This document shows positions 9,302 to 17,990 of a stretch of DNA of 64,000 nt, piece after piece (the first letter of the stretch is position 1; each line of letters starts with the position of its first letter). Source of the stretch: Noviluteimonas lactosilytica (GTDB lineage Bacteria; Pseudomonadota; Gammaproteobacteria; Xanthomonadales; Xanthomonadaceae); contig NZ_JAJGAK010000001.1 of assembly GCF_020866925.1 (NCBI RefSeq), positions 1,594,189-1,658,188 of the forward strand, given 5' to 3'. The notes beneath the pieces are model-generated. The model was not told where the DNA came from and did not search any database. It saw only the letters and a program-made list of their open reading frames with translations. The position numbers and the translations under genes were made by a program.

Positions 9302-9865
9302 ATGAAGCGTTCCCTCTTCCTCCTGGCCGTCCTTGCGGCCACGCCGTTCGCCGCCTCGGCCGCCGACGGAATCTCCTACAACTACGTGCAGGGCGGTTAC
9401 GTCGCCACCAACCCGAACAACGGCGGCCTCGACGCCGACGGCTTCGGCGTCGACGGCTCGGTCGCCTTCCACGAGAACTTCCACTTCTTCGGCGGCTGGC
9501 AGAACCAGGAATTCGACGACACGAACTTCGACTTCGACCAGTACCGCTTCGGCGTCGGCTACAACCGCCAGATCGCGCCGAAGATCGACCTCGTCACGCG
9601 CGTGGCCTACGAGAAGTTCGACGCGGGCCAGGCCTTCGACGTCGACGGCTACAGCACCGAAGTCGGCATCCGCGGCGCCGCGAACGACATGTTCGAAGGC
9701 TATGCGATGGCCGGCTGGGAAGACTACGAGCAGGTCGACGGCGACTTCTACGGCAAGCTCGGCGCGCAGGCCAAGTTCAACGCCAACTGGGGCGTGGCCG
9801 GCGAAGTGAAGTTCATCGAAGGCGGCGACATGCAGTACTTCGTGGGCCCGCGCTTTACCTGGTAA
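9302..9865 (+). CDS. Ax21-family outer-membrane beta-barrel protein
   Basis: A 187-residue exported protein beginning MKRSLFLLAVLAATPFAASA, a signal peptide cleaved before ADG. The mature sequence (ISYNYVQGGYV, GYNRQIAPKIDLVTRVAYE, VGPRFTW at the end) matches the Ax21 family of small Xanthomonadaceae outer-membrane barrels, once proposed as quorum signals. I use ATG 9302, preceded by AAGAAGG at suitable distance; an in-frame ATG at 9281 would add seven residues before the signal peptide. It is monocistronic, closed by the terminator at 9921-9949. Confidence 0.85.
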   Translation: MKRSLFLLAVLAATPFAASAADGISYNYVQGGYVATNPNNGGLDADGFGVDGSVAFHENFHFFGGWQNQEFDDTNFDFDQYRFGVGYNRQIAPKIDLVTRVAYEKFDAGQAFDVDGYSTEVGIRGAANDMFEGYAMAGWEDYEQVDGDFYGKLGAQAKFNANWGVAGEVKFIEGGDMQYFVGPRFTW

Positions 9866-9920
9866 GCGCATCCCGGAAGGGACGGACTTCGCGCTGCATT
9901 CCCTCGTGCAGTGCGATGCG

Positions 9921-9949
9921 AAGCCCGGCGAAAGCCGGGCTTCTTTTTT
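9921..9949 (+). terminator. Intrinsic terminator of the Ax21-family gene
   Basis: A 9-bp perfect stem (AAGCCCGGC / GCCGGGCTT) with a GAAA tetraloop followed by a run of six T. It lies between convergent genes, the Ax21-family gene and gpsA. Confidence 0.92.
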
Positions 9950-9966
9950 GCGTCAGCGAACGCGCT

Positions 9967-11019
9967 TCAGCGGAACAGCGCTTCGGGGTATTCGGGCTTC
10001 TGGTCGCGCGCGAGCAGGCGCTGCAGCCCTTCGGCCGGCGTGATGTCGCCATGCAGGACGGCCTGCACCGCGGCGGAGATCGGCAGTTCGACGCCGTGGC
10101 GGCCGGCCTGGCGCATCACTTCGTCGGCGGTCTGGATCGATTCGACGACCTGGCCGATTTCGCGCACCGCGTCTTCGAGTTGCTGTCCGCGACCGAGCGC
10201 GAGGCCGAGGCGACGATTGCGCGACAGATCGCCCGTGCACGTGAGCACGAGATCGCCGAGGCCCGCCAGGCCCATCAGCGTTTCCGCCTTGCCGCCGATC
10301 GCGGCGTTGAGCCGCAGCATTTCGTTGAGGCCGCGCGTGATCATGCCGGCGCGCGCGTTGAGGCCGAGCTGCATGCCGTCGGCCACGCCGGTCGCCACCG
10401 CGAGCACGTTCTTCATCGCGCCGCCGAGTTCGGCCCCGAGCATGTCGTCGCCGGTGTACGCGCGGAACGCGGGACCGTGCAGCACGTCGGCGACCTGCTG
10501 CGTGAACGCCGGCGAATCGCCGTGCACGGTCAGCGCGGTCGGCAAGCCTTGCGCGACTTCCTTCGCGAACGATGGGCCGGTGACGACCGACAGCGGCACG
10601 TCGTCGACCAGGCCGCTGTTACCGAGCACGTCGCCCGCGACTTCATGCAGGAAGCGACCGCTGCCGGGTTCGAATCCCTTCGTCGCCCACGCCACGCCCG
10701 CACGCGAAGGACGATGCGGTGCGAGCGCGCGCAGCGTTTCGGCAAAGGCGTGCGAAGGCACGACGACGAGCACCAGATCGGCGCCGCGCATCGCGTCGGC
10801 GAGATCGTGCGTCGCGCGCAGCGACGACGGCAGCGCGATGCCCGGCAGGTAGCGGGCATTCGCGTGCGTCGTGTTGAGTGTTTCGATCGCCGCCGCGTCG
10901 CGGCCCCACAGCACCGTGCGGTGTCCGTGGCGCGCGATCAGCGTGGCGAGCGCGGTGCCCCACGACCCCGCGCCGAGAACGGCGACCGACAACGGATTGT
11001 CCGAAGCGTCAGTCGCCAT
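9967..11019 (-). CDS. gpsA: Glycerol-3-phosphate dehydrogenase [NAD(P)+]
   Basis: A 350-residue enzyme reducing dihydroxyacetone phosphate to sn-glycerol 3-phosphate, the backbone for phospholipid synthesis. The N-terminal Rossmann motif is [14 protein letters not shown] (about 12-25). The catalytic lysine lies in [15 protein letters not shown], and the substrate-binding [14 protein letters not shown] follows. Length is close to the family norm. It lies 6 bp downstream of secB on the same strand; secB-gpsA linkage is common in proteobacteria. Confidence 0.96.
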   Translation of the reverse strand: MATDASDNPLSVAVLGAGSWGTALATLIARHGHRTVLWGRDAAAIETLNTTHANARYLPGIALPSSLRATHDLADAMRGADLVLVVVPSHAFAETLRALAPHRPSRAGVAWATKGFEPGSGRFLHEVAGDVLGNSGLVDDVPLSVVTGPSFAKEVAQGLPTALTVHGDSPAFTQQVADVLHGPAFRAYTGDDMLGAELGGAMKNVLAVATGVADGMQLGLNARAGMITRGLNEMLRLNAAIGGKAETLMGLAGLGDLVLTCTGDLSRNRRLGLALGRGQQLEDAVREIGQVVESIQTADEVMRQAGRHGVELPISAAVQAVLHGDITPAEGLQRLLARDQKPEYPEALFR

Positions 11020-11025
11020 GGGCGG

Positions 11026-11544
11026 TCAGGCGTTGCCGACCGTCTCCGTACCGCCGAGGTCGGTGTTGCCCGACGTCATCTGCTGCGCGCGCTGGCGCAG
11101 GTTTTCCGCGTACAGGCCTTCGAAGTTGATCGGCTGCATGAAGAACGGCGGGAAGCCGCCGACCTGGATCAGCTGCGCGACGGTCGCCGCGGCGTACGGG
11201 TACAGGAGGTTCGGGCACTGCGTGCCGAGCATCGCGTCGACGCCCGCATCTTCGAAGCCCGCCAGCGTGAACACGCCGGCCTGCTGCACTTCGCACAGGT
11301 ACGCGGTCTTGCCGGCCATGTTGCAGGTCAGCGTGACGCCGAGGACGACTTCGAACGCGGTGTCGCTCAGGCGCTGCACCTTCTGGTTGAGGTTCATCTG
11401 CAGCTCCGGCGCGCCGGATTCGTTGAACACCTGCGGAGCGCCGGGGGCCTCGAACGAGACGTCCTTGACGTAGATCTTCTCGACCGTGAAGGTCGCGCCG
11501 GGCTGGGCCTGGACCGCGCCGGTGGGGGTCGTCTCTTCGGACAT
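11026..11544 (-). CDS. secB: Protein-export chaperone SecB
   Basis: A 172-residue homotetrameric chaperone that holds preproteins unfolded and passes them to SecA. Characteristic sequence: [19 protein letters not shown] near the N terminus, then QMNLN and [24 protein letters not shown] near residue 120. GGAG precedes the ATG by about 9 nt. The gene follows the rhodanese gene on the same strand (99-bp gap) and is followed by gpsA after 6 bp. Confidence 0.96.
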   Translation of the reverse strand: MSEETTPTGAVQAQPGATFTVEKIYVKDVSFEAPGAPQVFNESGAPELQMNLNQKVQRLSDTAFEVVLGVTLTCNMAGKTAYLCEVQQAGVFTLAGFEDAGVDAMLGTQCPNLLYPYAAATVAQLIQVGGFPPFFMQPINFEGLYAENLRQRAQQMTSGNTDLGGTETVGNA

Positions 11545-11643
11545 CGTTGCTGCTCCGCGAATGCTTGGAAAAAGAAAAGGGGGGCGATTATGGCACGCGC
11601 CCCGGGATCGGCCCGTGCGCGTGTCGGCAGATGCGATGCGGGC

Positions 11644-12078
11644 TCAGCGACCCTTGACCAGGGGCAGGTCGGCTTGCTGCCAGGCGAGGATCCCGCCGTC
11701 GAGCCAGTAGACCTGTTCGAAGCCGGCGGCCTTCAGGCGCTTGGCGGCGCCCTCGGAAGCCTGGCCGGTGCGGCACACCGCGACCACCGGCATCGCCTTC
11801 GCGTTCGCCAGCACTTTGTTCTCCGGGTCGAACTGGCTCATCACCACGTTCTTGCTGCCGGGGATGTGGCCCTTCTCGAACTCCGCCGTCGCCGAGAAAT
11901 CGACGACCAGCGCATTCTCGCGATTGATCAGCGCGGTCAGCGAGGCCGGGCGCAGCGCCTTGAACGGACGGAACAGGCGCGCGATCTCGGTGTAGAGCAG
12001 GAACACCGTGATGCCCACGAGGGCGATCACGTAGAAAACGTGGCGGCCGGCGAACGCCAGCAGTTCTTCGAAGTTCAC
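11644..12078 (-). CDS. Membrane-anchored rhodanese-like protein (YibN type)
   Basis: A 144-residue protein with a GTG start. One transmembrane helix (about residues 14-32, FYVIALVGITVFLLYTEIA) is followed by a cytosolic rhodanese domain with HIPGSKNV and the active-site loop CRTGQAS, whose cysteine would carry the persulfide. YibN proteins with this layout are commonly encoded next to secB, as here. A TACAAT hexamer at 12106-12111 on the minus strand is a plausible -10 for the rhodanese-secB-gpsA set. Confidence 0.85.
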   Translation of the reverse strand: MNFEELLAFAGRHVFYVIALVGITVFLLYTEIARLFRPFKALRPASLTALINRENALVVDFSATAEFEKGHIPGSKNVVMSQFDPENKVLANAKAMPVVAVCRTGQASEGAAKRLKAAGFEQVYWLDGGILAWQQADLPLVKGR

Positions 12079-12133
12079 GGGGGTCGGGCCTTGGAGCGGG
12101 CCGCGATTGTAACTGGCCCCGCCGAAGCCCGGC

Positions 12134-12556
12134 TTATTCGCTGAAGAAGTCGGGCAGGCCGCCCGCCAGCCACCAGGTCTTCGAGACCGGGTCGAAGTGC
12201 CAGCGTTCGGTGTAGCGCGTGGAGCGCTGCGTCAGGGTGTGGCGGTTGACGACCTCGATCTGGATCTCGCGGACCACGTCGCCATCCGGCAGGGTCTGCG
12301 ACGCCATGTCGCGGTAGCCGGCGACCTGGATCTGCTTGTAGCGCTCGAGTTCGAGCTCGCTCAGCGGGTGCGCGTCGCGGTACTTCGGATCGACCAGCAT
12401 CCACGCGCCTTCGAAGTCGCCCCAGCGGATCGCCGCGGAGTACGCGTACTGGTTGCGCTCCAGCTGGTTGCTGTCGTGCCCGGATGAAGCGCAGCCCGCG
12501 AGCGCGAGCAGGCACAGGCACAGCGCCATCCAGGCAGCACGGATTCGAATGGTCAT
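12134..12556 (-). CDS. Small lipoprotein of unknown function
   Basis: A 140-residue lipoprotein. The start is ATG 12556, preceded by GGAAGGGG; the signal sequence has a hydrophobic core and a lipobox ALAGC (Cys about residue 21). The mature part is soluble and mixed alpha/beta (ERNQYAYSAAIRWGDFEGAWMLVD near its start; RWHFDPVSKTWWLAGGLPDF at the end), compatible with an NTF2-like fold, but I do not recognise a named family. The frame is open far upstream; that part is antisense shadow. Confidence 0.75.
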   Translation of the reverse strand: MTIRIRAAWMALCLCLLALAGCASSGHDSNQLERNQYAYSAAIRWGDFEGAWMLVDPKYRDAHPLSELELERYKQIQVAGYRDMASQTLPDGDVVREIQIEVVNRHTLTQRSTRYTERWHFDPVSKTWWLAGGLPDFFSE

Positions 12557-12590
12557 CGGTGTCCCCTTCCCCAAGCTCGACGCTCGCATC

Positions 12591-13058
12591 CTAGCCTTTT
12601 CGGAAGGCGACGAAACGGGCCCGGAAGGTCGCGGCGTCGCCGCCTTCCGGAAGCCCGACGCGCGCCACGAGTTCGGTGCGCGCGCGGCCACGTTCGGCGA
12701 GCGTCGCGAGGAACGCGTGCCAGTCGGCTTCGGGCGCGGCCTCGGCTTCGGCCGCCAGGTCCGCGTACAGGGGCGCGACGTAGCGCACCTGGCTGTCGGC
12801 GACGAAGACATCGGCGCGCATTCCCGCGCCCTGGATGCGCAGCGTCACCACGCCCCACGCGGCCAGCGTCATCAGCGACGAGAGGCTGCCGCCGAACGCG
12901 CAGCCCTTGTCGTTGACGTTGTGCGAGAGCGGCGCGGTCAGGCGCAGCTTCTCTCCGTCGTACCCGGCGATCGCGACCTCCATCGCGGCGACCGGCGGCA
13001 TGCCGCGGTAGTGCGCGTCGAGCCAGGACAGGAGGTGTTCGTTGGAAGCCAGCGTCAT
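12591..13058 (-). CDS. YiiD-C/hot-dog-fold putative thioesterase
   Basis: A 155-residue protein starting at ATG 13058. The hot-dog motif region NDKGCAFGGSLSSLMTLAAWG lies near residues 49-69, and the order of segments (PPVAAMEVAIAGYD, then RLTAPLSHNVNDKG) matches the YiiD C-terminal putative thioesterase domain family. The substrate is unknown. It is divergent from hemD with 54 bp between the starts. The frame remains open for more than 600 codons upstream, but only this last part has protein-like composition. Confidence 0.75.
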   Translation of the reverse strand: MTLASNEHLLSWLDAHYRGMPPVAAMEVAIAGYDGEKLRLTAPLSHNVNDKGCAFGGSLSSLMTLAAWGVVTLRIQGAGMRADVFVADSQVRYVAPLYADLAAEAEAAPEADWHAFLATLAERGRARTELVARVGLPEGGDAATFRARFVAFRKG

Positions 13059-13112
13059 CGAATCGGGGACCTGCGGTTGCGGGGCGGCGCGGCAAGCAAC
13101 AAGCTGCGCGAC

Positions 13113-13892
13113 ATGCGCGCGACCGCGAAACCACGACCGCCGGCATGGTACGTGATCTCCCTGCGGCCGGTGGGGCAGCACGATGCCGTGCGCCGCGCCG
13201 CTGCGCGGATGGGCATGGGCTGCATCGCGATATCGACGATGCGCATCGCGATCCGCGACGACGCCGACACGCGCGCGCGCCTTCGCGACGCGCTCGCCGC
13301 GCCGGTCGCGATCTTCACCAGCCCCAACGCCGTGCGCGCGGCCGCCGCAACCGTGTCGCTGCGCCGCAGGCGCGGACAACGCACGCTCGCGATCGGCGCG
13401 GGAACGGCCGCTGCGCTGCGCCGCCACGGCGTCGACGATGTCCTCGTGCCCGATCGCGCCGACAGCGACGCGTTGCTCGCGATGGACGCCTTGCGCGACG
13501 TCGACGGCACGCGCATCGGCCTGGTCACCGCGCCCGGCGGCCGCGACCGCATCGCACCGGGCCTGCGCGCGCGCGGCGCGGAGGTCGTGCGCGCCGATGT
13601 CTATGCGCGCGAACCCCGCGCGCCGACCGCGCGCGACTTCGACGCCCTGCGTCGCACGCGCGGACGCTGGGCGATCGCGCTGAGCAGCGGCGAAGCCCTG
13701 GCCACGCTGATGGCGCATTTGCCGGCCGACCTCGCCCCGGCGATCCACCGCGCGCGCGTCCTCGCCGGTAGCGAGCGCCTGGCCGACGAAGCGCGCGCCC
13801 TCGGTTTCGGCGAGGTGCGTGTCGCCGCAGGCGCCCGCCCGGGGGAGCTTGTGGCCGCGCGTGACGACCGGCCGCGACGCCACATCCGGTAG
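13113..13892 (+). CDS. hemD: Uroporphyrinogen-III synthase
   Basis: A 259-residue enzyme that closes hydroxymethylbilane to uroporphyrinogen III in heme biosynthesis. The family is poorly conserved but recognisable: YVISLRPVGQ at the N terminus, IFTSPNAVRAA near residue 70, AIGAGTAAALRRHGVDDVLVPD near 95-115, and LSSGEALATL in the second lobe. The start is ATG 13113, with no good ribosome-binding site. It begins a hemD-hemX-hemY run; the next start is about 30 bp downstream. Confidence 0.88.
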   Translation: MRATAKPRPPAWYVISLRPVGQHDAVRRAAARMGMGCIAISTMRIAIRDDADTRARLRDALAAPVAIFTSPNAVRAAAATVSLRRRRGQRTLAIGAGTAAALRRHGVDDVLVPDRADSDALLAMDALRDVDGTRIGLVTAPGGRDRIAPGLRARGAEVVRADVYAREPRAPTARDFDALRRTRGRWAIALSSGEALATLMAHLPADLAPAIHRARVLAGSERLADEARALGFGEVRVAAGARPGELVAARDDRPRRHIR

Positions 13893-13923
13893 CATCCTCA
13901 CGCCGTTCGCGACTCCCCCCGCC

Positions 13924-14916
13924 GTGATCGAACCTATCGCCGTGATCGAACCCGACGCAGATCCCGTCGTACCTCCCCGCCGCCGCAGCCGCGCGCCCGT
14001 CGCATGGCTGATCCTGCTGCTGCTCGCGCTCGCCGGCGCATGGGGCTGGCACCAATGGCGACTGCGCACCGACACCGCGCGCGCCGCGGCCTTCGATTCG
14101 GAGCAACGCGTCGTCGCGCTCGAAGCGCGCATCAACACGCTGCGCAACGAACAGCGCGCGAATGCGCAGCGCCTGCAGCAGGCCGAAGCGACCAACCGCC
14201 TGCTGCGCGACGAATTGCTCGGCATCAGCCAGCGCGCCGCGTTGCTCGAAGACAGCGTGTCGAAGCTCGCCGATCCCGATCGCCACGGCGCGCAGGCGTT
14301 GCGCCTGGACGAAGTGGAAATGCTGCTCGGCATGGGGCAGCAGCGTTTGCGGCTCGCCTCCGATCTCGACGGCGCGCGCCGCGCGTATGCGCTCGCCGCG
14401 GGTTTGCTCGACGGCATCGACGATCCCGCGTATCTCACGTTGCGGCAGACGCTCGCGCAGGAACGCAGCGCGCTCGACGCGAAGGGCGTGGATCCGGCGC
14501 GCGCCGCATCGGCGCAGCTTGCGACGTTCGAAGCGCAGCTCGCGCGCATCCCCGTCGCGCCGACCACGCGCGCCGCGGGCGACCAGCCGTGGTGGTCGCG
14601 CGTCGCTTCGCGCCTGGTCGACGTGCAGCCGAGCGATCGCGTGCAGTTGCGTGCGGCGAGCGATCGCGCCGCGGGCATGGAAGCGCTCGGCATCGAACTC
14701 ACCCTCGCGCGCGCCGCGCTCGAACGTCGCGACACCGCCGCGTTCCGCGCGGCGCTCGCGCGCGCCGACGGCTGGCTGCCCCGCCTGTGGCCGGATTCGC
14801 CGGCGCTGCGCGACCGACGCAAACAACTGCAGGCGCTGCAGGCGCAATCGCTCGCCTTCGTTTCGCCGGTCGTGGGCACGACGCTCGCGCAATTGCGCTC
14901 GATGCGGGCGCGCTGA
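13924..14916 (+). CDS. hemX: HemX-family membrane protein (uroporphyrinogen C-methyltransferase-like, inactive)
   Basis: About 330 residues from GTG 13924, which is uncertain because a second GTG follows six codons later and neither has a ribosome-binding site. One transmembrane helix (AWLILLLLALAGAWGWHQW) is followed by a long coiled coil (AFDSEQRVVALEARINTLRN and on) and an alpha-helical C-terminal domain. This is the PF04375/HemX pattern. HemX proteins sit between hemD and hemY in gammaproteobacteria; despite the database name, no methyltransferase motif is visible. Confidence 0.85.
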   Translation: MIEPIAVIEPDADPVVPPRRRSRAPVAWLILLLLALAGAWGWHQWRLRTDTARAAAFDSEQRVVALEARINTLRNEQRANAQRLQQAEATNRLLRDELLGISQRAALLEDSVSKLADPDRHGAQALRLDEVEMLLGMGQQRLRLASDLDGARRAYALAAGLLDGIDDPAYLTLRQTLAQERSALDAKGVDPARAASAQLATFEAQLARIPVAPTTRAAGDQPWWSRVASRLVDVQPSDRVQLRAASDRAAGMEALGIELTLARAALERRDTAAFRAALARADGWLPRLWPDSPALRDRRKQLQALQAQSLAFVSPVVGTTLAQLRSMRAR

Positions 14917-14928
14917 CAAGGAGGCGCC

Positions 14929-16167
14929 ATGAACCTGTTCCGCAACCTGCTGTTCTGGATCGTGCTCGCGCTGGTCGGTGCATTGGTGGCGCAGTTGCTG
15001 GTGCAGGATCCGGGCGAAGTGCTCGTCCGCTATCGCGGCCACGATTACCGCAGCACGCTGGTCGGCGCGACGCTGGTGCTCGCGCTCGCGTTGCTCGGCC
15101 TGTGGCTGGGGTGGATGGTGATCACGCTGCCGTTCCGCGGCTGGCGGGGATTTCGCCAGCGCCAATCGCGCCTGCGCCTGACCGACGGCCTCAACGCGTT
15201 GCAGCAGGGCCACTGGGCGCGCGCGGAAAAGCTGCTCGAACTCGCCTCCGAGCGTGACGAAGCCGCCGCCGTGGCGCGCGTCGCCGCCGCGCAGGCCGCC
15301 GATGCGCGCGGCGATGCGAACGCCGCGCAGCGTCATCTCGATGCACTCGCCGAACGCGCACCGATCGCCAGCGCCATCGCGCGTGCACAACGTGCGTTCG
15401 CGACGGGCGCGCCGGCCGAAGCGCTCGCGATCCTCGATGCGCCCGCCGCGCAACCGTTGCCGCCGCGCGGCCTGGTCTTGCGCGCCGACGCGCTGGTCGC
15501 GCTCGGCCGCGCGAACGAGGCGTACGGGATGCTCGGCGCGATGCGCCAGCAGCAAGCCTTGCCGAACGAACGCCTCGACGCCTTGCAGGCGCGCTGGGCC
15601 GCAGCCGCATTGATCGAATCGCCCGACGCCAACGCCCTAGCCGATCGCTGGGACGCGTTGCCGAAGCCGCTGCAGTCCGACCCGGCCGTCGTGGGCGCCT
15701 ACGCATCGCGCGCTGCCGGCATGCGTTGGGAAGACGCGGCCGCGCGCAACATCGAGCAAGCGCTGGCGACGCAGTGGGACGAATCGCTGGTCGAGCGCTA
15801 CGGCGCGCTTCCCACCACCGCGATCGACGCACGCCGCGCGCAACTCGAGCGTTGGCTCGCCGCGCACCCGGAAAGCCCCGCGACGCTGCGCGCGCTCGCG
15901 CGCCTGCAACCCTGGCCGACCGCCGAAGGCACGCTGCATCGCGCGGTCGCGCAAGGCGGCGGCGCGCCCGCATGGGAAGCGCTTGCCGAAGGCTATGCGA
16001 CCGCGGGCGACGCGGAAGCCGCGCGCCTGTCGTACGCGAACGCGCTGCGCGCCACGCGCGGCGAACCGACCGTCGAACTGCCGAACCGCGACCTGCGCGA
16101 CCGCATCCTCGACGAGGCCGCGATCGAAATCCGCGACGAACACGGCGTCCCGCGCCTGCGCGAGTGA
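14929..16167 (+). CDS. hemY: HemY-type TPR membrane protein of the heme operon
   Basis: A 412-residue inner-membrane protein starting at ATG 14929 after AAGGAGG. Two N-terminal helices (residues 5-25 and 42-65) with LVRYRGHDYRSTL between them are the HemY N-terminal domain; the rest is alanine-rich alpha-helical repeats (TPR-like). This gammaproteobacterial HemY is unrelated to protoporphyrinogen oxidase and its role in heme metabolism is unclear. It is coupled to hemX by a 12-bp gap. Confidence 0.88.
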   Translation: MNLFRNLLFWIVLALVGALVAQLLVQDPGEVLVRYRGHDYRSTLVGATLVLALALLGLWLGWMVITLPFRGWRGFRQRQSRLRLTDGLNALQQGHWARAEKLLELASERDEAAAVARVAAAQAADARGDANAAQRHLDALAERAPIASAIARAQRAFATGAPAEALAILDAPAAQPLPPRGLVLRADALVALGRANEAYGMLGAMRQQQALPNERLDALQARWAAAALIESPDANALADRWDALPKPLQSDPAVVGAYASRAAGMRWEDAAARNIEQALATQWDESLVERYGALPTTAIDARRAQLERWLAAHPESPATLRALARLQPWPTAEGTLHRAVAQGGGAPAWEALAEGYATAGDAEAARLSYANALRATRGEPTVELPNRDLRDRILDEAAIEIRDEHGVPRLRE

Positions 16168-16220
16168 GGAACAGGTGGGCAAGGGACCAAGCCCGCCGGA
16201 TCGCCGAGTCCGCGTCGCCT

Positions 16221-16226
16221 TAGAAT
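16221..16226 (+). promoter_or_regulatory. Putative -10 element for leaderless hemF mRNA
   Basis: TAGAAT ends 7 nt before ATG 16234. No Shine-Dalgarno is present. The element decides between two in-frame ATG codons. Confidence 0.5.
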
Positions 16227-16233
16227 GCCGCGC

Positions 16234-17172
16234 ATGCACACCCCCGCCGATGTGGAAGACGACGCCGGTTTTGATCGCGTCCGCGATTACCTGACCGGAT
16301 TGCAGGACCGCATCTGCGCGGCCATCGAAGGCGCGGACGGTGTCGCGCGCTTCCGCGAAGACCCGTGGACGCGCGCGGAAGGCGGCGGTGGCCGCACGCG
16401 CATCCTGCGCGACGGCGCGGTGTTCGAGCAGGCGGGCATCGGCTTCTCGGATGTCTCCGGCACGAAGCTGCCGCCGTCGGCGACCGCGGCGCGCCCCGAA
16501 CTCGTCGGTGCGACGTGGCGCGCGGTCGGCGTCTCGCTCGTCTTCCATCCGCGCAATCCGTACATCCCGACGACGCATGCGAACGTCCGCCACTTCCGCG
16601 CGATGCGCGACGGGAAGACGGTCGCATCGTGGTTCGGCGGCGGCTTCGATCTCACGCCGTTCTATCCCTTCGACGACGACGTGCTGCATTGGCACCGCAC
16701 GGCACGCGCGCTGTGCGATCCGTTCGGCGCGCAGGCGCGCTACGACGCGCACAAGAAATGGTGCGACGAATATTTCTTCCTGAAGCACCGCAATGAAACG
16801 CGCGGCGTCGGCGGCCTGTTCTTCGACGACCTGCACGAAGACTTCGAACGCGACTTCGCCTACCAGCGCGCGGTGGGCGACGGCTTCCTCGATGCGTACC
16901 TGCCGATCGTCGAGCGTCGCCGCGACGTCGCGCATGGCGAACGCGAACGCCAGTTCCAGCTGTATCGCCGCGGGCGCTACGTCGAGTTCAACCTGGTCTA
17001 CGACCGCGGCACGCTGTTCGGATTGCAGAGCGGCGGGCGCACCGAGTCGATCCTGATGAGCCTGCCGCCGCTGGTGCGCTGGGAATACGGCTTCGCGCCG
17101 GAAGCGGGCAGCGACGAAGCGCGATTGATGGACTATCTGCGCCCGCGCGATTGGTTGAACGAACTCGCTTGA
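16234..17172 (+). CDS. hemF: Oxygen-dependent coproporphyrinogen-III oxidase
   Basis: A 312-residue enzyme converting coproporphyrinogen III to protoporphyrinogen IX with oxygen. Conserved blocks are visible: [43 protein letters not shown], the [16 protein letters not shown] block and [17 protein letters not shown] place the start at ATG 16234 rather than the in-frame ATG 16225, because TAGAAT at 16221-16226 looks like a -10 element and transcription would begin close to 16233. It sits downstream of hemDXY but probably has its own promoter. Confidence 0.95.
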   Translation: MHTPADVEDDAGFDRVRDYLTGLQDRICAAIEGADGVARFREDPWTRAEGGGGRTRILRDGAVFEQAGIGFSDVSGTKLPPSATAARPELVGATWRAVGVSLVFHPRNPYIPTTHANVRHFRAMRDGKTVASWFGGGFDLTPFYPFDDDVLHWHRTARALCDPFGAQARYDAHKKWCDEYFFLKHRNETRGVGGLFFDDLHEDFERDFAYQRAVGDGFLDAYLPIVERRRDVAHGERERQFQLYRRGRYVEFNLVYDRGTLFGLQSGGRTESILMSLPPLVRWEYGFAPEAGSDEARLMDYLRPRDWLNELA

Positions 17173-17196
17173 TCGCGGCGCGTCGTCGCGACGCGC

Positions 17197-17667
17197 TCAG
17201 CCGCGATCCTTCGGCACCACGCTGATCCGCCCGTCGGTTTCGAGGATCGCGATCTCGACATCTTCGAGCCGCAGCTCGCCGTTCTGGCGCAGCGCTTCCT
17301 CGAAATCGTTGCGACTGACGAGTTGGTGCCGCAGCACCTGCTCGAACAATCGCCCGTCGCGCGCGAGCACCACCGGGACGCCTTCGATCAACTTCTCCGC
17401 CACGCGACTGCGCGAACTCAGGAAGCCGGTCGTCCAGTTGAGCGTGATCAGCACCGCGGCGAGTAGCAGTCCGCCGACCAGCGATTGATCCGAACCGAGC
17501 AGCGCGTTCTGCACCGCGTTGCCGAGCAGCACGATCAGCAGCACGTCGAACGGCGTGAACTGCCCCATCGTCCGTTTGCCGGAGAGCCGGATCATGCCGA
17601 GCAGCACGACGTACACGACCACCGCGCGCAGCACGTACTCCCAGACGGGCATCGACAGCTCGAACAT
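17197..17667 (-). CDS. DUF421/YetF-family membrane protein
   Basis: A 156-residue protein. The start is ATG 17667 (MFELSMPVWEYVLRA); the frame is open 26 codons further without support. Three N-terminal transmembrane helices containing IRLSGKRTMGQFTPFDVLLIVLLGN, the DUF421 signature, are followed by a small C-terminal cytosolic domain (EGVPVVLARDGRLFEQVLRH, LEDVEIAILETDGRISVVPK) of the YetF type. Physiological role is unknown. It converges on hemF with a 24-bp gap and lies downstream of the sRNA locus on the same strand. Confidence 0.88.
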   Translation of the reverse strand: MFELSMPVWEYVLRAVVVYVVLLGMIRLSGKRTMGQFTPFDVLLIVLLGNAVQNALLGSDQSLVGGLLLAAVLITLNWTTGFLSSRSRVAEKLIEGVPVVLARDGRLFEQVLRHQLVSRNDFEEALRQNGELRLEDVEIAILETDGRISVVPKDRG

Positions 17668-17743
17668 CGGAGGTCCCCCAGTCGATCGGCTCGCCGCGAC
17701 TCTATCGCAGGCTACAAATGCACCGCCTACAAAATCTGCAGGC

Positions 17744-17783
17744 AATAAAAAGCCCCGCTGGCCAGGGGGAGACCGGCGGGGCT
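17744..17783 (-). terminator. Intrinsic terminator of the sRNA (and polA read-through)
   Basis: An 8-bp stem (AGCCCCGC at 17783-17776, GCGGGGCT at 17758-17751) encloses a 17-nt loop containing CUCCCCCU and is followed by TTTTTATT on the minus strand. Confidence 0.85.
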
Positions 17784-17867
17784 GGGGAGCGGGACTTGGG
17801 GAGGAGTCGCGCTCCGGGGATCACTCCAGGGGAGGGAGAGATCTGCGTCAGACCTTGCATCTGACGC
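17744..17867 (-). ncRNA. sX13: C-rich small RNA resembling Xanthomonas sX13
   Basis: The gap between polA and the DUF421 gene holds a structured, non-coding minus-strand segment of about 122 nt. It starts with a perfect 8-bp hairpin (GCGUCAGA / UCUGACGC, 17867-17845), continues through five or more CCCC or CCCCC tracts in predicted loops, and ends with an intrinsic terminator (AGCCCCGC / GCGGGGCU then UUUUUAUU). A -10-like TATAGC (17870-17875) lies just upstream. sX13 of Xanthomonas is a roughly 115-nt sRNA with C-rich loops that pair to G-rich mRNA sites, and from memory its gene is next to polA. Position, size and loop chemistry agree; homology needs a covariance or BLAST check. Confidence 0.72.
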
Positions 17868-17869
17868 GA

Positions 17870-17875
17870 GCTATA
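17870..17875 (-). promoter_or_regulatory. Putative -10 of the sX13-like sRNA
   Basis: TATAGC on the minus strand (overlapping CATATA) lies directly upstream of the first hairpin. A clear -35 is not visible. Confidence 0.45.
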
Positions 17876-17990
17876 TGACCATCCGGTACATGGACAGTTC
17901 GTGAAGATTTCAGTTAAGAAACCGTTGGATTCAGGAAGAATTCATTGCCTCGGGAGAGGCCTCACAAACCACATTTGTGCGACAAGCTCG

